Assembly: GCA_019096155.1 (NCBI GenBank)
Contig: JAHCVI010000003.1
Coordinates: forward strand, 3,348,001 to 3,412,000
Source: Staphylotrichum longicolle
Lineage: Eukaryota > Ascomycota > Sordariomycetes > Sordariales > Chaetomiaceae
DNA length: 64,000 bases
Direction of reading: 5' to 3'
A program made the position numbers and the translations under genes. The notes under the pieces were generated by a model, which saw only the letters and a list, made by a program, of their open reading frames with translations, had not been told where the DNA came from and made no database searches. The stretch's first letter is position 1, and every line of letters starts with the position of its first letter. Below, piece after piece: positions 32,122 to 44,179 of this stretch.

Positions 32122-35100
32122 CAACGGTTCGGGCGCCGCCTCGGGGACGACGCAGCTATCGGCGATCAGGTGGTGCGGTGGTGTTGTGGCGTCGAGTTGA
32201 TGGGGAGACAGCGACAGGTCAGGCTCGGCCGGGCTGAGGAGAACGAGGGCCGCCAGTGTCTCGGGCGGCTGCGCGTTCCCGTCGCGGGGGGAAAGCGCGT
32301 TATCAGCGAGCTGGTCGCGGAGAGCGGATGTGATGCTGCGGAGTGGGGTCGGGTGCTGTTGCTCGGTCGCCGTGTGACGTCGAGGAAGGGGAAAAAATCC
32401 GATGCGGTTGGAGGGTCAGGGGAGCCGTCAGGTGTTGGGCGGGAGGCGCATGCGGCTGGGCGAACAGCGAACAAGGTGCAAAGCGAGCAACTGCAGCAAC
32501 CACCACCTCGTCTAGCAATTGCGCATTCGTCCAAAATCTCACCAGAGACCGACCGTTGAGGCGCGTGTCGATGGGCGGCGCAGGGCGAGGGTCGCAAATC
32601 GCTTTTTCGGATGACGGGTCGCGCGATGAAATTCGTGGGCCCCCGGTGCTGCACGGCGCAAGGTTGCGATGGGGAGAGAGGCGGGCGGAGTGCGTGATCG
32701 CTTGGGTCCCTGGCGGGTCCAGAACCAGCCTAGCGGCCAGCCATCGCCCCGGCTTTTTCAGGCGCTAAACCAGAAATAAGCGCGCACTGATGTCACGACG
32801 CCACCCCGCCGAGGTTCCGGCCCCCCACCTCCGGCTCTTGTCTTGTCTTCTGGGCCTTCTTTCCGCCTTCTTTGGCCCTTCTTCGGCCGCAAGCACACCG
32901 GTTCCTGGTTGCGAGGTGCCGTCCTCTTTGCGCTTCAGTCCGGCCCGGCCCGTGGCAGCGGCCACCGAAATCCGAACTGCCCAGCCCGACGCCGCTCCGG
33001 CTTTCCCCGGTACCTGCTGCAGCCGAAGCGCAGGCCAAGCGCACCTCACACAACCAATCCAGCAGAACTGAACCAAGCGCTTCCCCTCGCAACCTGAGGT
33101 CTTGCTGTTTCACACAGCCCATGCTCAACGCAACCTCTGATATTTTTAAGAAGCACATCATGATAGGCGCTACTTTGGTGGTGTTACCCATGATGTAAAC
33201 TCAGAAGCCAAACCGTAAGAAATCTATGATTCGTTTGTGGTTTCCATTGTCTCTGGAGGCTGTCCATCCTCACGTACCTCACTCTGATAACACCCAACAA
33301 CACCATCTCGAGGCACCCCATGGGTTTGGTCCTCTGAGTCTCCGGCGAGTATCGCCACTGTCGTGATTTCACTCTTCTTTGACGACATGAACATCAGCTG
33401 CTCTTGCACTCCTCACTGCCGCCTTCATCGTGCTTCAGACGAAACTCGAATCGGATTACCTGAGTGGATGTGGTATGGCCGAGCCTGACACAGCATCAAG
33501 AGCGGCCCAGGTCATGGCCTCGCCACCATCTACTTGTGCACTTGATAGGGTAGGGTATCTTATCAGGACAATGGACCGCATCCATCGGCCTCCGTTGTGG
33601 GCTTGCCTTCGCCCAATCTCAGGCGCTTCTGCATCGTCTTGCGTGTTGCAGAATCGGGAGCACCCTGCAGTTTTCCGAATGCCGCCCGAGGCGCCGCGTC
33701 CAAGTTGCAGAATGCACGTCGCTCCCGGCACCTGGCGGGTGCACTCTATCGGATCTTCCTTGCATCCGGATCTCTGCCATGGCAGTGGCCTGGCGCGAGG
33801 AGATGAACACGCTGGACTGGGGCACCGTGCTCGGGTGCCAAGAGGCTATACCGGTAAACGAGCATAAGCTATTTGTGGCGCCAGCCATATCATGTCGCTT
33901 GGATGCACCATCCAATACTGTTGGGTCCGGAGCTGGGGAAGATGGAGTTGGTGCGCACGCACGCCAGTGACCCCCAACTTTGACCAGGCTGACCTGACCG
34001 ACATTGTGACGTCCATCCATCCCGTTTCCGTCACAGCGTGCTCGCTGCTGATGAACTGGGTGGTTGGTTGTCGATCGCATGCCCAGAGATTGTTGGCAGG
34101 TTTCTTTTCGGGCCGCAGACCGCTCCGTCAGCTTGGTCTCCCTCGTGGAAACGGCAGCGAGAGCAGGTCTTACGTAGAAGTGCCTGGAGGTGTCTGGAGC
34201 TGCGATCACCCGATACTCGAGCTCAAGACAGCATCACCGTTTGACAGTCTCGCAGCCACGAAAAGCAACTGAGGGGTTAGTGTGAAGCCGCAAGGCTGGG
34301 CTGAGTCCGATGGGCTGGTTTGGACCCAGACCGGTGATTGCCACGGAACCTTAGTTCAGCAGCAAGCTCCGTTGTGGCTCGCCCGATTCCGTCTTGGATA
34401 GGAAGCCCGAGCGCCGCGAGCGTGATTCCTCCCACACACCGCATTTCCTCGAGATAACCATGTCCGCCGCGAGGATTTGCGCATTTGGCGCAGCGGCCGA
34501 TGCCGAGATAACACGCAGAAACCCATGATGGCGGGCAGAGAGGTCCGGCTGCAAGTCTCTCAGTCAGCCCTGTCAAAGACTTGCGCACCATTCACCTTAG
34601 CTATCAGTCGTCGGGGTCCACTCAATTTCATCTGAACCAGCCTGACAGGGGTTCATCGGCCAAGAGCCGCATGATCGACACCCAAAATTCTTCGCTTTCT
34701 TTTTCCTGTTCTTTTTATAAACCCGCGGAGGAGCAAGTACCCGCGCCTGCGCTGCTTGTGCTATCCCCATGTTCCAGGCCAGAACCACGACAACAACTGG
34801 TGATCACGTTCTATTCAGCGCGCGGCCAGCCGCTTGGGTCGAGACAGGATGTTGAGGATTCCAGCCAACTGGGGTTCCTCATTCGGCGTTGGTTTGACGT
34901 TCTGGACTTTTATCGTGCGCGTAAGCGGCTAGCGTCACGCCTTGATCCAGCTTAGCGCCATCGCGGATTTTCATCACATCCCGTCCCCGACACCGATAGG
35001 AGCCATGTCAGAGGGCTGGGACAGAAGGCGCTATTGAATTCGCCATGGTCGATTGGCAGCGATAGGGCTTCTTGTCTTGTCCAGAAGCAGCAGTGACCGC

Positions 35101-37202
35101 CCAAATCTGGACTCCAGCTGGGGCTGGAAGGAATACTATGCAATTTCTGGACTTGGGCATCAAGCGACCTCCATCTCCAGACTCATCTCGCTCCCGGGGG
35201 CTGGTGGGGAGGAGAGAGCAGGAGGAGGACTGGGAAAGTGGGATGAGGAACCATCATCAGTTCATGGTAGTCAGCATTCAGCTGTCTCATAATGACTGGT
35301 GTCTGAGCACAAACTTACGTTGAGTCTCAGACTGCCGTCAGATGTCAAGGCGAATGGGCCAGTGGTCTGGCGCCGTCCGTTCAGGCACCACACACAACCC
35401 TTTCGGGAGGCGTCCGGGAAACGGCTGGCCCGACGGTGATCTTCTACCGCCCTGGCTGGCTCCGGCACGGTCCTTGTCGTCCCAAGGCCCTTGTCCCTGC
35501 CAAGCAGTGCGGCTGGGTCGGCCTAGCATCTGCCCTGTTTCGGTGTTCTTGCCAAGGGTCGTGGTTGTATCCATGACTTCGGCTGGCGCTTCCCGGGTCC
35601 TGGGTCACTGGTCAATGTGCTGATGGCAAAGTGCCTGTGGCATCGAGTCACACGTCGACAGCCACCTGCGGCTGACTTGGCCTCCCCAGCGCGCCCAGCG
35701 GCGATCGTGCCAAATCCCTCCCTGACCCATCGCGAGCCACTCTGGCGGTAAGGCGCCTTATCGTGGCGGCGCGTACCAGGTACATGCCGAAATACGAGGG
35801 CCCGCTTTTCCACTGGCTGCTCTTGCGTGCGTGGCTCCAGGAAAGGCAGGGAATGGACAGCCCGGGCATGCGGTTCCTCGTCTTCGATGAGACACGGCGT
35901 CGTCTTGGATTTTGCGCAACCCACCGCAGAAGCGCGTGCCGTGGAAACAGGCTCAGAACTGTCAGACTTTTGCCAGGGTTGCTCTCGGTTTTCCATTGCT
36001 CTCGGGAGATCGGCCTGAGGTCGTCACAATTACGCCGACCCCATTGGTGATCACTCCAAGAATGCACTTGTCATGGTGACGGGAATTTGTTGAGGGAAAT
36101 GCTGCATTGATGTGTCAAACCCGAGGAGAGCTTCCCCTTCCGTCTGGGCCAGAGGTTTCTAGGTACCTCCAATGATGCTGCTGCCACATTGGTGTCACTG
36201 AGTCCTCCGTAACTTCCGCTCTTGCCAGACAATGGAACCCCGCTGCCGCACAGCGCATTGGGTGTTGCCGTTTTTTTCGCTGCTGTCATCAGCCATGCAG
36301 TCAATGGGGCCAGGGTTGCAGCTCCTTCCCTGTCCCACCCCTCCAAGGATGGATGAGGTATCGGCGAAGCCCCCGCGTGGCTGCTGCCTCCCCTGTTCCC
36401 CCCTCCCCTGCTCCCTGCCCCCTGCTCTTGCCGCAGATGCCATGTTCCACCTCACCAGTCGGTCGAGCACTCGCGGGCTGAAAGCTGCATTGGTCTAGTG
36501 GGTGCTGGATGCTGAGGTGCTTGGCGACTCTTAAAATGCTGCCGTTGCCGCAGCCCTCCTCGTCTGCGAGACAGAGCCACCTTCTCGCCGGACTTTTACC
36601 CTCCGACTCTCTCTCAACCTGATACCATTGTCTTTCACTATCTGCGTACCATCGGCTGTTGGTTGAGGCGTCTACCTCCTGCCGCTATCACGACGCATCC
36701 CCAGGACCACCCATACCAAAGCGACCACACAGAATCTCCGAGCATTCCGTTGGCTCGATCGCCTGCCTGGAGATTCCTGACCTGAGGTTTGGCGACCGAG
36801 GTGACATCCAGGGATTCCACGCGGCCCTCCCGTCCCGAACTCCCCATCTCGTTCCAGGGCCCTTTGGTTGCCGGCTTGGTTTCACTACTGCTGCCTGCCA
36901 CTTCAGCCGGTCTGCCTTGAACCTCGCCTTTACCTTTTCGAGGTTGAGTCTTGCCCGCCTCGCGCCACTCGCTACATCCCGCCCTGGTTTATGCACCCAA
37001 GTCGATTTAATATATTAATACGCATTCTGCACCCCGCGGCCGCCCATCAGCAATCCTGGTCAGGTGCTTCACAATCATCTTGGCTGTCGGACCCAAATCC
37101 GTGACGTCGGAGGAGGACCGCAGCCAACTCTGCTCGAATTCCGATCTTTCTCTTACACTCAACCACAACCAACACAGAATTGAGACACGCAACCCAACAG
37201 TC
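32122..37202. other. 5-kb gene-poor divergent interval
   Basis: No gene recognised on either strand. Open frames reach about 196 codons (for example 33619-34209, minus) but have no motif, no consistent splice structure and overlap one another in several frames. Base composition is a little less GC-rich than the genes, without the AT-richness of RIP-mutated repeats. A C/T-rich tract of CCCCTGCTCC-like units lies near 36390-36425. The right end must be the leader of the 37.2-kb gene. A long non-coding transcript cannot be excluded. Confidence 0.45.
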
Positions 37203-38612
37203 ATGTCGGTGTTCTCGATGATCAGGCGGGGCCGCCAGGCTGCCAAAGACCACCGCGCGGAGCAGGCCAAGAAGGAAAAGTCAGAGGCCGAGAAGGCGCC
37301 TTACAAACACGTCCCGAGACATGCCGCCACCGATGCCATGTCGGGCGGGCCAGCTGGCTGGAGAGAAAACGACAGGGTCAGGATCCTCGAGCAGAACCGG
37401 AGGCGCAGCGCTCTGACGGCGAGCGGTTTCAACATGAGCGGCGTCATTACGCCGGTCCACCCGGGCATGCCCCGTGTCCACAGTGGACTTTCGCACGTCT
37501 CATACCCGGCCTCGTACGCGAGCCCAGTTGTTCACCTTCCAAGGAACTACAGCTACAGCAGCATGCCACCGGGCTGGACACCTCATGGGCGGGAGATGAG
37601 CTACAGCCCCGTCGATATGGGGAGCATCTCGCTCAAGGGCAAGGAGGTGGAGAGGATACTCGACTCGTCCCGCTCGAGCCGGTCCTCGAGCAAGGTGTCC
37701 CTCCGCGGGGTCCAGCTGCCGCCTGTGGGCACTTATGGGAGCAGGGATGCTTCGTCGTCGCCTGTCGAGAGCTCCAGCAACTCGACCAGCTCTCAGGACG
37801 ATTTGGAGATGAAGCCAGTGACCCGGCACAGCATTCAGGTCCCTCCTTCGGCGAGCTCCAGACATAATCGGCCCACGAGCGACACCGAATCCATCCACAG
37901 ACTGCACCCCGGCCGTTCACGAAGAATCTCGGACCCCAGCCAATCGGCGGGTACGTCTCGGTCTCTCGCTCCACGCAGCACCCCTCTTGCTGCCGGCATT
38001 CCTCCTGTCCCAGCGCTTCCCCCCATGCAGTTTGGCACTGCCATCACGACCCCGGAGGTCTTCTCATCGGCTGCCTCGAGCGCCAGCTCAGTTACCATGG
38101 TCCCTGTTGCGTCGAGCGGTTCGCTTGCGTCGAAAGGTGCGCCGGCGGTTGGCCACCCCATGGTCCTGAAGGTGGAGGAGGAGGTGGCGCTTCCTCAACA
38201 AGCGGAGCTTGTCACGGCGGAGTCGTCGGGCGATGAAGACATTGTGGCGGCGAAGACTGCTGCCCAGATCACCATCACACCAATCGTTGCGCCGGACTCC
38301 CCCACCAAGAAGGGGCGGAGAACATCCAAGATGACGAGGTTCACCGAGCTCGAAACCATCAAGTCGAACTCGACCGTGACGATCGAATCCATACCGCCCA
38401 TCGAAGAGAAGAGGCGGCCGATCTCAACAGTAACGGCGCTCCCGACGAGCTTTGACGAGAGCGCCCTCCCCGCGCCGAAGGAGATCGCCCTTCCCGATTC
38501 CCCGCCGGCGTCTAAGCCGGGCAAGCTCTCAAAGAGCCCCGCCGCTGGTGGCAAGCTGGTCAAGAAGAACCGCTGGTCACTCCGGAGCAGCAAGACGGCA
38601 GTGGCTGTCTAG
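37203..38612 (+). CDS. Conserved filamentous-fungal protein, Ser-rich, function unknown
   Basis: Single exon, 469 aa from ATG 37203 (MSVFSMIRRGRQAAKDHRAE). The frame is open a further 41 codons upstream but with no ATG. The first 100 residues are the conserved-looking part: a basic helix (RRGRQAAKDHRAEQAKKEK), then PYKHVPRHAATDAMSGGPAG and ILEQNRRRSALTASG. I recall proteins with this opening in many Pezizomycotina but know of no assigned function. The remainder is Ser/Pro/Thr-rich and probably disordered. It has basic patches (TKKGRRTSKMTRF) and a basic C-terminus (KLVKKNRWSLRSSKTAVAV), with many potential phosphorylation sites. No membrane segment is seen. Confidence 0.82.
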   Translation: MSVFSMIRRGRQAAKDHRAEQAKKEKSEAEKAPYKHVPRHAATDAMSGGPAGWRENDRVRILEQNRRRSALTASGFNMSGVITPVHPGMPRVHSGLSHVSYPASYASPVVHLPRNYSYSSMPPGWTPHGREMSYSPVDMGSISLKGKEVERILDSSRSSRSSSKVSLRGVQLPPVGTYGSRDASSSPVESSSNSTSSQDDLEMKPVTRHSIQVPPSASSRHNRPTSDTESIHRLHPGRSRRISDPSQSAGTSRSLAPRSTPLAAGIPPVPALPPMQFGTAITTPEVFSSAASSASSVTMVPVASSGSLASKGAPAVGHPMVLKVEEEVALPQQAELVTAESSGDEDIVAAKTAAQITITPIVAPDSPTKKGRRTSKMTRFTELETIKSNSTVTIESIPPIEEKRRPISTVTALPTSFDESALPAPKEIALPDSPPASKPGKLSKSPAAGGKLVKKNRWSLRSSKTAVAV

Positions 38613-41600
38613 GATTTAGGCGTTCCACTATCTCGTTTTGGCTAGCGTCGGCGTTGGGGGTTTACACACACTGGTCCATCATTTGGCATGTTTCCTTTGT
38701 TTTTGGGCAATATTCGCCATCATGAGCACACCTGCGCAGGGGTAACCTCCCGTGCTTGTTTATTACTATTATCTGGCGTTGGGCTTTTTGGATCATGGAG
38801 CGTTTTGGTCACACTATTTTGGCTTTTAATGACGATGGCATCAAAACACCTTGGGATCACTTCCTGCGGATTTGGCTACGGATGGAATCGTTGTTGCAAC
38901 AACAGCAGCATGGGACGGGAGAAGAAATTAGATCTTGATCAGACGTCATCCTTGGGATTGTCTTTGACATGGAGGTTTTTTGGACGGATAAACACCATGG
39001 ATCTAGCTCATTTGTCGATACCGAGTTATTTGCCCATAGCGCCGGACAATGTCCACGACCCTGTTCAGGTGCCACATCGCAGTCAGATTCTCACCACCGC
39101 AACTTTCGCTTCCAGCCTTCCACGCAGTCATGCGTGCTTGCCCCTGTGACCCGACCGGATGGTTCGCGCATGCTGTTGCCACAAGTTCCTCCTCCACTTT
39201 CTGGATACCGCCGTGGATACACGCCCAGAGAGCGCCACGTGCGAATCCTCGCGTAACTCAGGCGGTGGTGATCCGAGACCCGAAGTTCTTTGGCTTGGCT
39301 TCTCTGTGACCCGACCTGTCGGTTCACAGCACGTTCTTGTGGCCACCAGCCACCTCCTCCACCCGATGGCAATGAACGACGGTCCAGAACTTTTACAAGT
39401 ATGTACAAAGTGCAACTCCGTTAGCGTGTAGGCTAAGCTCACCCAACGAGCGGGCTTCGACCGTGACATATCACAGATAGCTGAGAAGTAGTAGTTCAGA
39501 TATCGTTAGCTTCCTCCGCGTCCCTGACCATGGGGAGAATCGGAGAATCGGATGAATTGCCGCAATCTGACGACGGGGATCAACCGTGCATGACATGGGA
39601 TTGGATTGTTGGTAGCTTGACAGCTTGAGTGCATTATCGGCATGTCAGCTTGGTGGAGTAAGTGGAAGTTGAGTGGAGTTGGTTGTTTAAGTTCGAGTTA
39701 AACAAGCGGCCCCCACTCAAAAATCGATGGTGTTCAGGTTCGTTCGTGTTCGGGCGGACCGGGGCGCCCGGGCACGCGCGCGCGCAAAGGGACGGGATTT
39801 AAACTCCCGAACCCGAGGCGGCGCCGGCGTTGGGTGCTGTTCTGAGCAGAGTTATTTAGTACAGACTACAGACACACCACGGGAACGCTGGCTAATTATT
39901 AGTGTGCAGTAGTAATTTATGTTGGTAGTTGGTAGTTGGTTAGTTTTTGGTTAGTTTGCTTGGTGGGAAGCAGACTATGGGATTCTGCTGTGGGGAAACG
40001 GAGAACGGGGAAAATGGAGGTTGGGCTCCGGGCGGCGTCGCGGCGGGTTTGGTGCTCGGACTGGTCGATGCGGTTTGCTGTCTTGGATGACGAGATGGCG
40101 TTCGGTGTCTTGCGCTGGGTTGTTTCAGTTTCAGGACTGCGGGAGCCGCAGGGTGAGATGATTTGGTACGCTAACGTTATCTACACACATGGAGCGGGAG
40201 CCTAAGGTAGGCTGGAACCAACGGGTTGGAGTTGTTGCTGTCTGAGCCTCGGAAGTGGGAAGATCACAGGGAATAAGTTGGTAAATTACAGGAAGCGGAC
40301 ATGTTTCGGGTGGGGTTTGTCATGGTGTTGTTTCCATTCTCGTCCGGGCTCCATTGATGGGCTCGGCTGGCTCGGCTGGGTTGACCTTGACAGACAGCAA
40401 GACCGTGGCCGTCAGGGATGCCCTGGCTCCATGGGCATCGCGGATATGCCGCGGAGCTTGGTGTTCTTCTTGCCTTCCACGGAGCTTCTCTGGCGATCTC
40501 GACCTGTCCCGCCGTGGGGTCAGCTTCTCAGCTCGAGCTCCGGCCCCTGGCTGATCCCTTCCGGGTCGGGCCAGCCTCTGCACGTGGCTCCGTCCGTTCG
40601 CGCCTCACTCGCCTCAGATCACCCTATTGACCACCTCTGGCCCCTTGATTATTGACTTTGTCAATCGGCGCCGTCGCCAATGCCAGGACGAATTGAATCG
40701 TGAGATTGCACAATTACTTCTTGTGCATGGACAGCGCCGTCACGGCACGATGCCCAATTGCGGATTGTGCGCTATCGCCAACAGAAATTCCCCGCAGGCT
40801 CTCCGCATTCGAATGTTGAAGATTGAAGTCTGGACCGGTCTGGCTGGTGTGTTTGCGTGGCCCAGGATCGGGCTAGCGATTCGCGAAGCCCTACCCAAAG
40901 CGGACGACCGGTGGCAGCCCTGCGATGTTTTGGGCCATTGGGGGCCGCATTGCGTGGTCGCCGATATCTTGTCTCATGTACATCCATACACCCATACTGT
41001 CGTCGCAAGTATGGCTGACATTGACATGGGAAGCCTGTCCAACTTGTTCCAGGCTCCCTTTCACGAAACTCCTGCTGCTTCATGAATCTCCGTATCGCCG
41101 CGGTCGGTCGTCATGTGAAGCCAAGCATGCCGTTCTGATGCCCAGCCCAGCCCAGACACGACCTGTCGTCGTCGTCGATCGACGCCGGGATCACAACCAA
41201 AAACAGAGATTCCCGAGCTTCCCCAGCGTTGGGTTACATCCATGATCTCAGACCCTTAGCTGGCCATCCCAGCCCGCCGCCACACAACGCGACACTGCTA
41301 CAGTGCCATTGTACAAGGCTCAGCTGACGAGGATCCCGTTCGCAGTGACGATGAGGTCGCATTCTCTCTGCCCTTTCCCCGCATAACCCAACCCAAGGCG
41401 GCGCCAACATCGATCCAGACCCAGACACAAAGACCTGCTGGGCCCGCATCCCAGGGAAGGGCGCAGATTGGGCACGATACGCCCCTTTCTGCATCGTTGC
41501 CCGGGAGGCTGGCTCGGGGCTAGCTGTGAGCCTGCGAGGCAGCTCAATTGAGCGTGGTGGTCTGACGGGCTGCAGTTTTTATCGAGGCCTACGTATGAGC

Positions 41601-42553
41601 AGCGCCGCAAGATAGGTAGATTGGGTGGTCGCGAGTGCTTGAAGCAGTTGCCCAGATGAGAAGAAAAGAGGAGGAAAATCCGAGTAAAAATAGAAGGCTT
41701 CGTGTTGCACAAATAAATCGCTGGGCTCTGCAGTGACAGCATCACCAAGGCCGACATCCCTGCTGCTGCACCCAAGGCTTTTGGCGTTTGTGATTCCGAG
41801 GGTGAACAACTTGCCTCGTGTCGTTGGAATTGAAACCCAGGAAGCTCAATTCCGCACAGAAGAATGCTGGACGTCTTGTCTTCGTTGTACGTAATGCATC
41901 GAAGCTCCGAAGCTGACAGGCGCAACACGAGCTCATGCAGGAGGATTCTTGAACTCTGTTCCCTGCCTGGGATTCTGAAGTTGTATTCGAAAACGGTGGT
42001 CGGGTCCGTTTTAGAATGATCTCTGCCGCTTCACACTGGGCTCCATGAAGTAACGATTGACGACTAAAAACAAGAATGACTCATGTTTATACATCTTGCA
42101 TGAACATGCCTCGACTTTATTTGTGTCTGTCCCTAGTGTATAGTGCCTCGAATTCTCATCATCTTTCTTTTCGCAACCTTCCCTCTTGTTCTCTCCTCTG
42201 TGTGCTTGGGGGAAAATGTGGAAGAGTGGGTCCTCAGTTTTGGTTGTGCCACTTTGTGGGGGGGAGATTGCCAAGATCGACAGGGGTAGCTCGCCGTGAT
42301 TCGTCAGCCTTGCAAGCCACCACGCTAACCCAGCGGCACCTCGTACCTTCCTGCTCCGTGGCATCATCGCTGAGCGGCAGCCTCGCCAACCTGCAGTGGC
42401 TCAGAAGTGGCAGTCGCGTTGACAGGAATCAGAACCTAGCGCGTTTGCTATCGCCTCGCTATCTCCTCCCATGACGTCGACACGAAACCCCTGAGACCCT
42501 CGTTTTTGCCAGCGGCGTTGCCGCTGCTAACTTTCTTGTTCCCGGCCACCACC
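38613..42553. other. 3.9-kb gene-poor interval
   Basis: No gene recognised. Open frames such as 40627-41085 (plus) and 41320-41928 (minus) have no motif or splice support. Minor repeats include TTGGTAG units at about 39919-39937, a CG run near 39775-39785 and GGCTC/GGCTG units near 40361-40380. The first part should be the 3' UTR of the preceding gene and the last part the ALG5 promoter. Confidence 0.45.
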
Positions 42554-43951
42554 ATGGCGACTGCGGGCCTCTTCGACTCGCTCGAGCAGCTGGTCTTGCT
42601 CTTGTGGGAATCCGCCTGGGAGAGGCCCTTCCAGTTCCTCTTCACTTTTCTTTTCCCCCTTGCTGGCCTAGCCATATTTTGCGTACGAGTTGAAGCCTAC
42701 TGAAGTCCTGTGTCCAATTGGCTAACGGAACACCCCTAGGTCTACGTCGTCCTTCATCTTGTTGCACCCAAGCCGCGCCTCCCTTTCCCCTCCGAAAAGT
42801 CGTACATCACAACCAATCCCGATGGCACCGTCAGCGACCCACGCCCACTGCCCTGCTGGTATGATCGGTGGCGCGCCGAGGGCCGCCTCAGCCAGGAGTA
42901 CCCGACCATCCCAGCGGGCTTCCCCGTCCCTGACGAGGCCACCATCGAGCCGGCCGAGGTCGAAGTGACCGTGGTGGTTCCGGCCTACAACGAAGAAGCC
43001 CGCATCACCGCGGCGTTGGAGGAGATGGTCGAGTATCTCGACCAGCAGTTCGGGCGGTCCACCAACCCCCAACTCTTGCAGCCAGAGCGTCAGGAACGGC
43101 CCGCGCAGAAGCAGAACAAGAAGGGCAAACGTGCGACAACACCGCACCGCCTCGTTTTCAAGCCCGACTCCCCAACCTCGGCCTCCCACCCGGGCAGCGG
43201 CACCAGCCCCTCCGACCCCGTCCCCTCGGGCTACGAAATCCTCATCATCGACGACGGCAGCCGCGACCGCACCGTCGAGGTCGCCCTCGCCTTCGCCCGC
43301 CGCCACGCCCTCCACGACATCCTGCGCGTCGTGACGCTGCAAAAGAACCGCGGCAAGGGCGGCGCCGTCACGCACGGTCTGCGCCACGCGCGCGGGCGGT
43401 ACGCCGTCTTCGCCGACGCCGACGGCGCGAGCCGCTTCAGCGACCTCGGCCGCCTGATCGAGGGTTGCGAGGACGTGGTCGACGGCTCGCACCGCGGCGT
43501 CGCCATCGGCAGCCGCGCGCACCTGGTCGGCAGCGAGGCCGTCGTCAAGCGCTCGGCCGTGCGCAACTTCCTCATGCGCTCGTTCCACTTTGTGCTCATG
43601 ATCCTCACGCCGCCGGCCACGTCGCGCATCCGCGACACGCAGTGCGGGTTCAAGCTCTTCTCGCGCGCCGCGCTGCCGCACGTCGTGCCGTACATGCACG
43701 CCGAGGGGTGGATCTTTGACATCGAGATGCTGATGCTGGCCGAGTCGGCGCCCGCGACGCCCGTGTTGGCGAGCGACGGGTCCGTGATTGGCACCAGTTC
43801 GGGCATCAGGGTCGCCGAGGTGCCGGTCGGGTGGCACGAGGTGGATGGGAGCAAGATGAACCTGGTGCAGGACAGTGTGCGGATGGCGATCGGGCTGGCC
43901 GTGTTGAGGGCGAGTTGGATGTTGGGGGTGTATAGGAGGCGGTTGACCTAG
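42554..43951 (+). CDS. ALG5: Dolichyl-phosphate beta-glucosyltransferase (ALG5)
   Basis: Two exons, 42554-42682 and 42740-43951, with a 57-bp intron, giving 446 aa. Alg5 makes dolichyl-phosphate-glucose on the cytosolic face of the ER from UDP-glucose, the donor for the last three glucoses of the N-glycan precursor. A single N-terminal membrane anchor (FLFTFLFPLAGLAIF plus VYVVLHLV, split by the intron) precedes a GT-A/GT2 domain. Visible motifs are TVVVPAYNEEARI, ILIIDDGSRDRT, LQKNRGKGGAVTHGLRHARG, YAVFADADGASRF (the DxD element) and RDTQCGFKLFSRAA. The enzyme is longer than yeast Alg5 mainly because of a basic, Pro/Ser-rich insert (about QFGRSTNPQL to DPVPSG) between the first two motifs. 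It converges on ERG1 with only 228 bp between stops. Confidence 0.95.
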
Positions 43952-44179
43952 TCCGGTTCTTTTGGGTGAAGCGTGGCTTCTGGTGTATATACACAACCGC
44001 TTCAAAAAAAGATATGACAACCCAAGTCATGTTGGAAACCGTCTCTTCATTACCATTACCAAAAGTTCTACTTAGTACAATCATCTAACTTCAACACGTT
44101 ACAGCGAATTTTTTATCCCTCTCTATCTCCCCTCTTTCACCCAACCACCATCACCCCATCTACCCCCTTCCCACCAAAC

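Noticed and set aside
32122..32400. Extended N-terminus for PSY2
   Set aside because: The frame stays open upstream of MMAQ but has no ATG before an in-frame stop and no clear splice acceptor partner.
42722..44020. 432-codon open frame antisense to ALG5
   Set aside because: Low-complexity His/Arg/Val/Ala composition typical of a shadow frame; ALG5 explains the region.
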